From Muribaculaceae bacterium (GTDB taxonomy: Bacteria; Bacteroidota; Bacteroidia; Bacteroidales; Muribaculaceae): 64,000 bases of DNA. Positions 54,242-62,973 of this stretch are shown here, piece by piece. The notes under the pieces were generated by a model. It worked only from the letters and a program-made list of their open reading frames with translations, made no database searches and was not told where the DNA came from. Where the stretch lies: contig JAIDDJ010000025.1 of assembly GCA_029055345.1 (NCBI GenBank), positions 1 through 64,000 of the forward strand, read 5' to 3'. Every line of letters begins with the position of its first letter. Position 1 is the first letter of the stretch. Both the position numbers and the translations under genes were made by a program.

Positions 54242-56326
54242 GGACTTTAGGGTTCTTGAATCACACTGTAACCGAAGGATATAAATTCCCGGCGATAAAT
54301 TGTCAAGCGGAATTGTTGAAAGGCTTCCCGAAATAACGACAGAGGGCATCGGCCTGCTGCCCTCCATTGAATATATTGAAGCTAAGACAGGTTCGGAAGA
54401 AGGATTCAGAATCTCCAGACAACTGCCGTTGACAATCACCTTAATCTCTCCGCTATCTACAGAACCCGGAGTTATGCCGGTTTCAGCTATAACCTTCTTC
54501 AAACCTTCATATGGCTGAAGCCATCCCCCTCCGTGGCGTGGATTTTCGGGCTCCGGATACCCGGTATAATTTGTCTGCTCAAGAATATCGCGGACTTTAT
54601 CAACCGTCAGTGTCGGATCAGCCTCAAGCCATGACGCAATCACTCCCGCCACATATGGCGTAGACATGGATGTGCCTGCATCTGAACCCCAGTAATAAGT
54701 CTCTCCATCGATTTCAACAGCTGCATTCATACGCCCCACGGCATCCGGATTGGCAAGAGTATAATAACGATTACTGGAAGAAATAATTCCTGCACCGGGG
54801 GCAACTACATGAGGGAGGACACGACCGTCTACGAGTGTACCATAACCCGACCCCTCGTTTACCGTGAAGGGTTCGAAGCTGAACACACGGTCAGCGCCGG
54901 AAAGTGTCGGCATATGATTACGGCTATTATACATCCCGACAACCACCACATTATCCCCCGTGGCTATGTCACTGACTGAAATATCAGCGTTGGGAGCATT
55001 AAATCCAGGAGCCCTATTAAGGAAACTATAATTAGAGTCTGAGTTTATGTCGGCCTTTACACCGGGAGCGGCGCTAAACTCAAGAGCCGGCCGATAACGC
55101 GCCCATCTCCCTCCCGAAGCAGCCGCGGAAGCAGTTGACGAGGTCTCGTACATAATCTCAGTGACCCAACGGTCGTTATGTGGACTTACATATCCGTCAA
55201 AATATATCGTTCCCTCCATATATTTTGCAAGATCCGCATCCTCCGAAGAACTTATCACTATCTCCTCCGAGGAGGAAAAATCTATCAGCTCCGACTCATA
55301 GACATACTCACCGGAGTCAGTATCATAGACGAGGAATCTTGCTGAAACGGGGCGATTATCATAGCTCCACGCATCGGTCATTCCATAAATGTTGTAATGC
55401 ACCCAGTCATTCCCCTCGACTATTACCCGCCATGCCGGAGACGGCTCAGTGAAATGCGCCCGGTATGAACTGTGATCGTCCCCCGCATTTCCGGCTGCAA
55501 TGCAAATGATGGCCTCCTGGCCGAGCATGGTAAGATAACGGCAAAACAGGGAGGATCCGTCATGTGGACCATTGCAATTCCCCAATGAAAGATTTATCAC
55601 TGCCGGCTTGCCTACAGATTTCGCGTAGGAGATGATTTCCTCGCATGAGGCGAGAATCCCCACATCGTATAATTTACAGGTGGCTCCCACTATCTCTGAA
55701 TCAGGGGCCATACCTCCATAACCATTGCCATTGAAACTTCCGGCCATGATGCCGGCAACGTGAGTGGCATGGTACGACCCGGCGTCATCTGTGGTCCATT
55801 CCGAAATTTCCTCCGGCGTATTCAGTATGGTTCGGATGCCGTTCGGCTCATCGTAATAGGCAAGTTTCTTGACTCTTAACCGTCCCTCCTCATCCTTGAA
55901 GTTAATATGATTGGGGTCGAACGCAATATCGCAGAATCCGACAACAATCCCTTTGCCGGTATAAGCTTGTGGAAGTCCATGACCGGAAAGCACCGAAGAA
56001 GCCGACAAATAAGTCTTTGCTATATCCATCGTCGGGAAAGCCTTACCGGGAACTCTATGGCGTTCACGAGCATATGCGGCTTTGAGGGATGAGGCTTGCG
56101 AATCTCTGTCAGTCGGAACCAATGCAAGTACCATATCGGCGCGCCTGTGCCAGATTATAACCCCGGCGGCCTCCAGATCAGCAACATCGTTGTCGCTTTC
56201 AACAACTAATATCTCCGGAACATAAGGAGGCCGGCTCTGATCGGAAGCTGCTTCAGGCACCATCCCGCTCCTTGCAGACTGAAAGGTCAAAAATGTGATT
56301 ATGGCAACAAAAATAAATCGTTTCAT
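54224..56326 (-). CDS. S8 subtilisin-like serine protease, type IX cargo
   Basis: 700 residues from the ATG at 56326, chosen for its signal peptide (MKRFIFVAIITFLTFQSARS). Catalytic triad: Asp133 in GFCDIAFDPNH, His186 in SYHATHVAGIMAGSFNG and the serine in GTSMSTPYVAGVIASWL (about 560-575). A pro-region precedes the domain (about 22-120). The Asp motif is changed from the usual DTG to DIA. The end (YSMEGSRPMPS...LSPGIYILRLQ...LRFVR) is a type IX sorting tail. It would be a surface or secreted protease. Ends overlap with GSCFA. Confidence 0.92.
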   Translation of the reverse strand: MKRFIFVAIITFLTFQSARSGMVPEAASDQSRPPYVPEILVVESDNDVADLEAAGVIIWHRRADMVLALVPTDRDSQASSLKAAYARERHRVPGKAFPTMDIAKTYLSASSVLSGHGLPQAYTGKGIVVGFCDIAFDPNHINFKDEEGRLRVKKLAYYDEPNGIRTILNTPEEISEWTTDDAGSYHATHVAGIMAGSFNGNGYGGMAPDSEIVGATCKLYDVGILASCEEIISYAKSVGKPAVINLSLGNCNGPHDGSSLFCRYLTMLGQEAIICIAAGNAGDDHSSYRAHFTEPSPAWRVIVEGNDWVHYNIYGMTDAWSYDNRPVSARFLVYDTDSGEYVYESELIDFSSSEEIVISSSEDADLAKYMEGTIYFDGYVSPHNDRWVTEIMYETSSTASAAASGGRWARYRPALEFSAAPGVKADINSDSNYSFLNRAPGFNAPNADISVSDIATGDNVVVVGMYNSRNHMPTLSGADRVFSFEPFTVNEGSGYGTLVDGRVLPHVVAPGAGIISSSNRYYTLANPDAVGRMNAAVEIDGETYYWGSDAGTSMSTPYVAGVIASWLEADPTLTVDKVRDILEQTNYTGYPEPENPRHGGGWLQPYEGLKKVIAETGITPGSVDSGEIKVIVNGSCLEILNPSSEPVLASIYSMEGSRPMPSVVISGSLSTIPLDNLSPGIYILRLQCDSRTLKSLRFVR

Positions 56327-56430
56327 ATAATGTAAAAGAGGGCTCACGCCTCCATACTTTTAATTTTTACTTATAAAGCTAACGAATATTCACTAATACA
56401 ATTATTTTTCCGCTGATTTTTTCACTTTAT

Positions 56431-56462
56431 TTTGCTTTTTCCATCAAAAAAAATTAATTTTG
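56431..56462 (+). promoter_or_regulatory. Promoter of the TPR sensor-like gene
   Basis: TTTG (56431-56434), 20 bases, TAATTTTG (56455-56462). The start codon is 36 bases downstream. Confidence 0.78.
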
Positions 56463-56497
56463 AACGTTAGACCTGTGTCTAAGACCTATATTCAACC

Positions 56498-58564
56498 ATG
56501 ATTAAAAAATTTAGCATCCTGCTCATAGCGCTTGTAGCGCTCGCCACTGCATTCGCATCCCAAGCGGATACGGAGGTGAAAAATAATAAAATATCGGAAC
56601 TTCGCCAGACTCTTCCACAGCTGAAATCACGCAAAGATTCTATAAAGACCCTTTATAATATTTTCGATTTATCCACCAGGAAGGATCAAATCACGGTTGG
56701 AAAGGAGATTTACCATGTAGCTGAACGCGAACATGACTTCAATACACAGCTCGACATCCTCCGGTTGATGTCATCATGCTACGGCGACAGCGCCTCTTTT
56801 CAGAAAATAATAGACAGGGCCCGCACTCTCCCTGCTTCCAAAGAACGGGATGAAACCATCCTGTTTCTTAAGATGAAACGTCTTTCTCATGACACCCATT
56901 ATCTCAATGACGAAAAACTCCAGAAGCAGATAGTGCAGATAATTGCCGAGGGAGACCCCAACAACGCCGTTAAGACAAAAAAGGATAAAAATGAAATTAT
57001 TGACTACTCGAAAACCCATAAGCAACTTTTCAAGCTGTATACGCTTGTGGAATACCTGCGAAATGACGCTCCGGGAGATTTACTGAAGGAATATCTTGAC
57101 CAGCTGATGGATATGGCCAATCACTCTGACATTGAACTATATGCCATCAGAAATATTATCTATTCCGAAATAGCCAACATATATTCCGATGTCGGCGATC
57201 ACGAAAAAGCAGTGGAGGCCGACCGAATGCTGCTTAAAGTGGTCGAGGGCCTTGAGGAGGAATATGCTGAAAAGGGAAGGAATCACCGCAACTATGATAT
57301 CACCCGCTACACTATCTACCGACGGATGCTCCGCAACTATCCGGCCCTAAGCCAGAATGAAATAGATAATCTCCATCAAAAATGTCTTGCATTAGCTGAA
57401 AAAAGCACCGAAGTAAAGAGCGATCTTGAAAAATCCCCAAGATATTATGCTTTTTACTACATGGCGAAGGGCGATTATAACGCTGCGATTCCCTACTTGA
57501 AGGATCTCCTTCAGAAAGACAAACTCGCTTCACAGGTTCGCAAGCAGGTTCTCGAGAATCTTGTTCTCGCCGCCGAGAAGACCGGGGACACAAAGACCCG
57601 TCTTGAAGCTCTCTCGCAATATAATTTAATTCTTGAAGAGCTCAACAAAGCGCAGTCTTCGGCCAAATATAAGGAGCTTCAGATTAAATATGACGTGCGT
57701 GATCTTAAATCGCGCAATTCTGAACTCGAACTTCAGGCGCGTAATGACGAAATCAATTCCGAACGCCGCATAATGACATTTGTCCTTGTGGCTTTCATCC
57801 TTCTGGGTCTGGTTCTTGTAGCATTGCTCTTCTACTGGGGGAAATATAAGCGCAATGCCGCTAAGATGGGCACCATTGTGGACCGTATCAACAGCGAGCG
57901 CAGGCGTATCCGCAATTCAATATATAACGATTCTGCCGACAGGCTTGATCCCCTTGCAGAAGCAGAAATCGACACCGATCAGTCCTGGCAATCAAGAATG
58001 AAGAAAGAGGGCATACGGATTGATGCCGTCTCCACATTCATGACAGAGAGCATTGTCAACGACCTGCTATATATAGCTTCTTTCGGACGCGACAACCGCA
58101 AGAAATTTATTCAGGACAGTTCAGTTGACTCAATAATGCGCCGTATATTGCATAATGCCAGAGAACTGACTGATGAAAAATCGCGATTCAGTTTTGAATA
58201 TCCCGATGACGATTACACAATCTTTACAGATAGCGAATGCCTCAGTGTTCTTCTGGGTCATGTTCTGGCAATAGCTTCAGAATATTCACCGACACGCAGC
58301 GTGAACCTATCTTCCCGGAAAACGGGTGAGCACACCGTGGATTTCGTCATCACTATTGAAGGATTGAAGGGCGCCACGCCTAATGACCCGAATATTCTTG
58401 AAAACTTTATCCGCGCCAATAATATATTCGCGCGTCAGGGGAGCGGCCTTTTCATATGCAGAATGATTACCCTGCTGCTCCATTCCTCCCATTATCCGGA
58501 TACTACCTACACGGAGGGAGCGCGTTATATTTTCTCTCTCACCGATGATTCCCACGACTCTTGA
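56498..58564 (+). CDS. TPR membrane protein with degenerate histidine-kinase-like domain
   Basis: 688 residues. Signal peptide (about 1-20), TPR-like helical repeats in the periplasm (about 30-400; GDHEKAVEADRMLLKVVEGL, AKGDYNAAIPYLKDLLQ), a coiled-coil, then one transmembrane helix (about 425-447). The cytoplasmic part (about 450-688) has the size and order of a DHp-ATPase unit and an end like the G2 box (QGSGLFICRMITLLL). A clear phosphorylatable histidine and N-box asparagine are missing (LLGHVLAIASEYSP stands at the N-box position). It is probably a pseudokinase or a regulator acting without phosphotransfer. No response regulator gene is next to it. Confidence 0.75.
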   Translation: MIKKFSILLIALVALATAFASQADTEVKNNKISELRQTLPQLKSRKDSIKTLYNIFDLSTRKDQITVGKEIYHVAEREHDFNTQLDILRLMSSCYGDSASFQKIIDRARTLPASKERDETILFLKMKRLSHDTHYLNDEKLQKQIVQIIAEGDPNNAVKTKKDKNEIIDYSKTHKQLFKLYTLVEYLRNDAPGDLLKEYLDQLMDMANHSDIELYAIRNIIYSEIANIYSDVGDHEKAVEADRMLLKVVEGLEEEYAEKGRNHRNYDITRYTIYRRMLRNYPALSQNEIDNLHQKCLALAEKSTEVKSDLEKSPRYYAFYYMAKGDYNAAIPYLKDLLQKDKLASQVRKQVLENLVLAAEKTGDTKTRLEALSQYNLILEELNKAQSSAKYKELQIKYDVRDLKSRNSELELQARNDEINSERRIMTFVLVAFILLGLVLVALLFYWGKYKRNAAKMGTIVDRINSERRRIRNSIYNDSADRLDPLAEAEIDTDQSWQSRMKKEGIRIDAVSTFMTESIVNDLLYIASFGRDNRKKFIQDSSVDSIMRRILHNARELTDEKSRFSFEYPDDDYTIFTDSECLSVLLGHVLAIASEYSPTRSVNLSSRKTGEHTVDFVITIEGLKGATPNDPNILENFIRANNIFARQGSGLFICRMITLLLHSSHYPDTTYTEGARYIFSLTDDSHDS

Positions 58565-58577
58565 AAGCTAAGCCTGG

Positions 58578-60716
58578 ATGCACAGACAACCGGACAATTT
58601 GCGCCCTGTGACGCTTAATCAGCGCCAACTGGAAGCTGTGGAAGCCTCCGAGGGACGTGTGCGCGTGGTGGCCGGAGCCGGCTCCGGGAAAACCCGTGTG
58701 CTCGCTCACCGTTATGCATTCCTGGTGAATGACCTCGGCATTTCACCGGGGAATATCCTCTGCCTTACTTTTACAAATAAGGCAGCCCAGGAGATGAAAC
58801 ACCGGATTGCCAGGATGGTCGACAGAGGCTCGGTAAATGATTTCATATGCACCATCCACAGTTTCTGCGTAAAATTCCTCCGGAGCGAAATTTATCGGAT
58901 CGGCTACCCTAAGAACTTTACAGTGATTGACGAGGAGGATGCCAAGCAACTTGCGAAGCAAGCTATGGAAGAATTCGGCATTGACCGCCGAAAACTCACC
59001 ACAGAACGCTTCCTGACAAAAGTTGCTGCTCTGAAAGGGTATAATATCGATGCATACATCCAACGCCATCTTCTGCCGGCAAGTTCGCCCGAGAGTCCGG
59101 ATGAATTGGTAAGATACATGCGCCTGCAGCTCAAGCACTACGCACTCGATTATGACGACCTTATATATTTTACCATCTATATTCTCAACCACTTCGAGGA
59201 TGCGCGGAAATACTGGACCGACAAACTCAATTATATCATGGTGGATGAAGTGCAGGACTGTTCGGCCGACGATTGGAAACTATTGAACATACTCTGCTCT
59301 CGTCACGGTAATCTTTTTGTTGTAGGAGACCCTGAACAGGCAATCTATGAATGGAGAGGTGCGAACCCCAAGATTTTTGTAAACTTCAAGGCGCATACCG
59401 ATGTAATCCTGAATGAAAATTATCGCTCCACTCCCGATATTCTTGAGATTGCCAACAGCATCATCGCTAACAACAGGAACCGTGTCCCCAAAGAGCTATA
59501 TACGCTGAAGCTCAATGAACGCCGGGCGGTTTATCACCATTCGAGATCCGAAAAGGAGGAAGCCCAATTTATAGCCGACATCATCGAGGAGGGTATTCGT
59601 TCGGGAGAATCGCCACGTGATTTCGCGGTGCTCTACCGCAGTTCGTTTATCTCACGCCAACTTGAGCAACAATTACTCAAGCGAAAGATTCCATACAGCG
59701 TATGGGGAGGAATCCGATTTTTTGAACGCAAGGAAATCAAGGATGTGATATGCTATCTGCGACTCGTGGCCAATGAAGCAGATGACATGGCTTTCACCAG
59801 AGTGATTAATCTGCCGGCCAGAAAATTCGGAAAAGCTTCAATGGAATCCCTGCGTGAATTTGCAACGAATAGTGGTCTGCCTTTAATGACGGCCCTTCGG
59901 GAAGCGATAGATTCTCCGAAATTCAATCGCGCGCCAATACGGGCGTTCATTACCTTGCTTGACAACGCCAGAGATTGGGCCAATGTAATGCCCGTATCAG
60001 AACTTACCGACAAGCTTCTCGTTGAAAGCCGTCTTGGTGATTATTACAGGATGGACGAGCGGGAAGACCGTCTGGAAAATATTGCGGAGCTTATAAATTC
60101 GATGAAGGAATTCGAACTTTCGCAGGATGATGATTCTGATCGCGCTTTGGCAGCCTATCTTCAGGAGATTGCCCTATACACTAATGTGGATGCCTCGGCT
60201 GAGAAAGATAAGGTAAAGCTCATGACTATTCATCAGTCGAAGGGACTGGAATTTCCGACGGTGTTTATCACCGGATTGACAGAGGGTATTTTCCCGAACC
60301 ATCGCTCCATCCGGGAGCGGCGCCAAGACGGAGAGGAAGAGGAACGCCGATTGATGTATGTGGCTGTAACCCGAGCCCGGTCGATGCTATATCTATGCGA
60401 ATCGGAAGGATATATGAACGATGGGGCGGCCTTGAAATATCCGTCGCGGTTCATTTCCGAGATTCCGGAAGTGCTTCTCACAGTTGAGGGAAATCCCGAT
60501 CCGGCTTTATTTGAGGGAACACGCAATATGGTAAACCTCCTGAACGCCGAACTCGGTGAAGGGGATGACACGCCTATGCCTCCCGGCACTGTTGTGGAGC
60601 ATCGGATTTTCGGGCGAGGTAGCATAGTGTCGTTTGACCCGGCAGCTCGCTCCTATCGAGTGAAATTCGCCAACTCCGAGCGGGATCTTGTTGGAAGGGT
60701 GCTGAAGAAAGTATGA
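58578..60716 (+). CDS. UvrD/PcrA family ATP-dependent DNA helicase
   Basis: 712 residues, superfamily 1A helicase. Walker A GAGSGKTRVLAHR (about 28-40), motif II VDEVQDCS (about 222-229), motif III GDPEQAIYEWRGA (about 250-262), motif IV-V MTIHQSKGLEFPTVFITGLTEG (about 550-571), motif VI VAVTRARSMLYL (about 595-606). The tail IFGRGSIVSFDPAARSYRVKF matches the Tudor-like C-terminal domain of PcrA. It unwinds DNA 3'-5' in repair and replication restart. 13 bases after the TPR gene, so possibly co-transcribed. Confidence 0.93.
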   Translation: MHRQPDNLRPVTLNQRQLEAVEASEGRVRVVAGAGSGKTRVLAHRYAFLVNDLGISPGNILCLTFTNKAAQEMKHRIARMVDRGSVNDFICTIHSFCVKFLRSEIYRIGYPKNFTVIDEEDAKQLAKQAMEEFGIDRRKLTTERFLTKVAALKGYNIDAYIQRHLLPASSPESPDELVRYMRLQLKHYALDYDDLIYFTIYILNHFEDARKYWTDKLNYIMVDEVQDCSADDWKLLNILCSRHGNLFVVGDPEQAIYEWRGANPKIFVNFKAHTDVILNENYRSTPDILEIANSIIANNRNRVPKELYTLKLNERRAVYHHSRSEKEEAQFIADIIEEGIRSGESPRDFAVLYRSSFISRQLEQQLLKRKIPYSVWGGIRFFERKEIKDVICYLRLVANEADDMAFTRVINLPARKFGKASMESLREFATNSGLPLMTALREAIDSPKFNRAPIRAFITLLDNARDWANVMPVSELTDKLLVESRLGDYYRMDEREDRLENIAELINSMKEFELSQDDDSDRALAAYLQEIALYTNVDASAEKDKVKLMTIHQSKGLEFPTVFITGLTEGIFPNHRSIRERRQDGEEEERRLMYVAVTRARSMLYLCESEGYMNDGAALKYPSRFISEIPEVLLTVEGNPDPALFEGTRNMVNLLNAELGEGDDTPMPPGTVVEHRIFGRGSIVSFDPAARSYRVKFANSERDLVGRVLKKV

Positions 60717-60810
60717 TATTCGCCGGTTTATTAACAAAAATAATACCCTGCGCGTTCTAATATAAGATTAACCCAAAATTTATACGACTTAACTCAAAAT
60801 TTACCTATAA

Positions 60811-62841
60811 ATGAATCCACGAAAATCTCTTTTTATGGCAGCAGCGATGCTCTCATGCTTCGTCGCGCCTGCATTAATGGCGCAGACAAACAGCACCTAC
60901 GATGCCCAATTCATCGACTGGCCAACCTACAACGGCTCTGATCTCGAGCTTTCGGTAGACAACTCAGGCACGCATTTCAAACTCTGGAGCCCGAAAGCAA
61001 AGGAAGCCCGCGTTAATCTCTATGAGAATGGACATACAGGAAAGGCTTACGAGGTGCTCCCTATGAAATTCAATGCCGCCACAGGAACATGGTCCGTTTC
61101 ATTTCCGCAGAAACTTTACGGCAAGTTCTATACTTTCCAGATTAACACTGATGGCACATGGCTCGCTGAGACTCCGGGTGTATGGGCCAAGGCTGTGGGT
61201 GTCAACGGCAACCGCGCAGCAATAATTGACTTCTCGGAAACAAACCCGGAAGGATGGGCTGCCGACAAAGGCCCTGAAGTGAAAAACTTCTCCGATGTGA
61301 TTGTTTATGAAATGCATCATCGCGATATGTCGATGCATCCGTCATCGGGCATTGCCAACAAGGGCAAGTTCCTGGCTCTGACAGAGAAGGGCACGACTTC
61401 ACCTGAAGGACTTAAAACCGGCATCGACCATCTGAAGCAGCTCGGTATCACTCACGTCCACATTCTCCCTTCATACGATTATAACTCGGTTGACGAGATG
61501 AATCTGCAGGATAACACCTATAATTGGGGCTACGATCCTCTGAATTATAATGCACCCGAGGGAAGCTACTCGACTAATCCTTCCGATCCTAAAGCTCGCG
61601 TGCGCGAGATGAAGGAAATGATCAAGGCTCTTCATGATGCCGGAATAGGTGTGATTATGGATGTGGTCTATAATCATACGGCTACTAATGATGACTCCAA
61701 TTTCGAATTGACTGCTCCGGGTTATTATCACCGCCACCGCAACGACGGGTCTTACTCAGATGCTTCCGGATGTGGCAATGAGACGGCTTCCGACCTTCAG
61801 CAGATGCGCGATTATATCGTAAACTCCACGAAATATTGGGCTGACGAATACCATATCGACGGGTTCCGATTCGACCTTATGGCTATTCACGACACTGAGA
61901 CTATGAATCAGGTTGCAGCCGAACTGAAGAAAATCAATCCCTCCATATTCGTATATGGTGAGGGCTGGACGGCCGGAGATTCACCGCTGCAGCCCGAGCG
62001 CCGTGCGCTTAAGGAAAATGTAAGTAAAATGACCGATATTGCCGTTTTCTCCGATGATCTTCGGGATGCCGTGAAGGGTCATTATACAGATGCGGCCGAC
62101 AGAGGCTTCGCTACCGGAAAACCGGGCAATGAGGAAACTGTAAAAATCGGTATCGTGGCAGCCACAGCTCACCCGCAGGTAGACTACAAGAAAGGCCAGA
62201 ACTCTAAGTTCCCTTACGCCAAGTCGCCTGAAATGATTGTGAATTATGTGTCATGCCATGATGACCTTATGCTCACGGATAAACTGCGCAAATCGATGGC
62301 CGGCGAACCGGAAGAAAATATGCTGGCAGCCGACAAACTCGCCCAGACCATCGTATTCACTTCTCAAGGCACTCCCTTTATGTTTGCCGGTGAAGAAATT
62401 TTCCGCGACAAGCAGGGCGTGCACAACTCATACAAGAGCCCTGACTCGATCAATGCAATCGACTGGAGCAAGAAAGCGCAATACCGCGATCTGTTCAATT
62501 ACTATCAGGGACTTATCGCTCTCCGCAAGGCTCATCCGGCATTCCGCATGACCACAGCCGCAGATATCGCCAAGAATCTCAAATTCGACAAGATTGATTC
62601 TTCAAAAACGCCTAATCTCATTTCATATTCTCTGCTCAACCATGCCAATGGCGACGAATGGGAGGAGATAAAGGTGGTATTCAACGGCGCATCGAAGGCA
62701 CAGACAGTGGATATCAAGAAAGGCGACTGGATGATTGTGGCCAATGACGGCCAGATTGATCCGGAAGGTGGTCTCGGAGAAACCCAAGGAGGCAAACTCA
62801 CGGTAGCCCCCTACTCCGCCCTGATCCTCGCCCGCAGATAA
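60811..62841 (+). CDS. pulA: Type I pullulanase (GH13)
   Basis: 676 residues. Signal peptide (about 1-25), CBM48-like N-terminal domain (about 45-130, GTHFKLWSPKAKEARVNLYENG), then the GH13 barrel with the type I pullulanase signature YNWGYDPLNYNAPEGSYSTNP (about 235-255). Conserved regions: DVVYNHT (about 284-290), GFRFDLMAIHD (nucleophile Asp, about 352), YGEGWTAGD (acid/base Glu, about 385) and SCHDDLMLTDK (about 485). A C-terminal beta domain ends in APYSALILARR. It debranches alpha-1,6 linkages in pullulan or limit dextrins and complements the amylase at 51212. Confidence 0.94.
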   Translation: MNPRKSLFMAAAMLSCFVAPALMAQTNSTYDAQFIDWPTYNGSDLELSVDNSGTHFKLWSPKAKEARVNLYENGHTGKAYEVLPMKFNAATGTWSVSFPQKLYGKFYTFQINTDGTWLAETPGVWAKAVGVNGNRAAIIDFSETNPEGWAADKGPEVKNFSDVIVYEMHHRDMSMHPSSGIANKGKFLALTEKGTTSPEGLKTGIDHLKQLGITHVHILPSYDYNSVDEMNLQDNTYNWGYDPLNYNAPEGSYSTNPSDPKARVREMKEMIKALHDAGIGVIMDVVYNHTATNDDSNFELTAPGYYHRHRNDGSYSDASGCGNETASDLQQMRDYIVNSTKYWADEYHIDGFRFDLMAIHDTETMNQVAAELKKINPSIFVYGEGWTAGDSPLQPERRALKENVSKMTDIAVFSDDLRDAVKGHYTDAADRGFATGKPGNEETVKIGIVAATAHPQVDYKKGQNSKFPYAKSPEMIVNYVSCHDDLMLTDKLRKSMAGEPEENMLAADKLAQTIVFTSQGTPFMFAGEEIFRDKQGVHNSYKSPDSINAIDWSKKAQYRDLFNYYQGLIALRKAHPAFRMTTAADIAKNLKFDKIDSSKTPNLISYSLLNHANGDEWEEIKVVFNGASKAQTVDIKKGDWMIVANDGQIDPEGGLGETQGGKLTVAPYSALILARR

Positions 62842-62920
62842 ACCCTACGTCTGAAGAGAATAAAACTCTGACATACAAACCCTCCGACAAGCCACAAAAA
62901 GGCAAAGGACGGAAAACCCA

Positions 62921-62960
62921 AAATACGGGACATTCGCAATCAGGCGAATGCCCCGTATTT
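62921..62960 (-). terminator. Terminator between pullulanase and the broken ATPase gene
   Basis: Inverted repeat AAATACGGG (62921-62929) with CCCGTATTT (62952-62960) and an inner CATTCGC/GCGAATG stem. The T-rich side is on the minus strand, so it mainly serves the broken gene, 14 bases after its stop. Confidence 0.75.
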
Positions 62961-62973
62961 CGTCAAGAATCTT

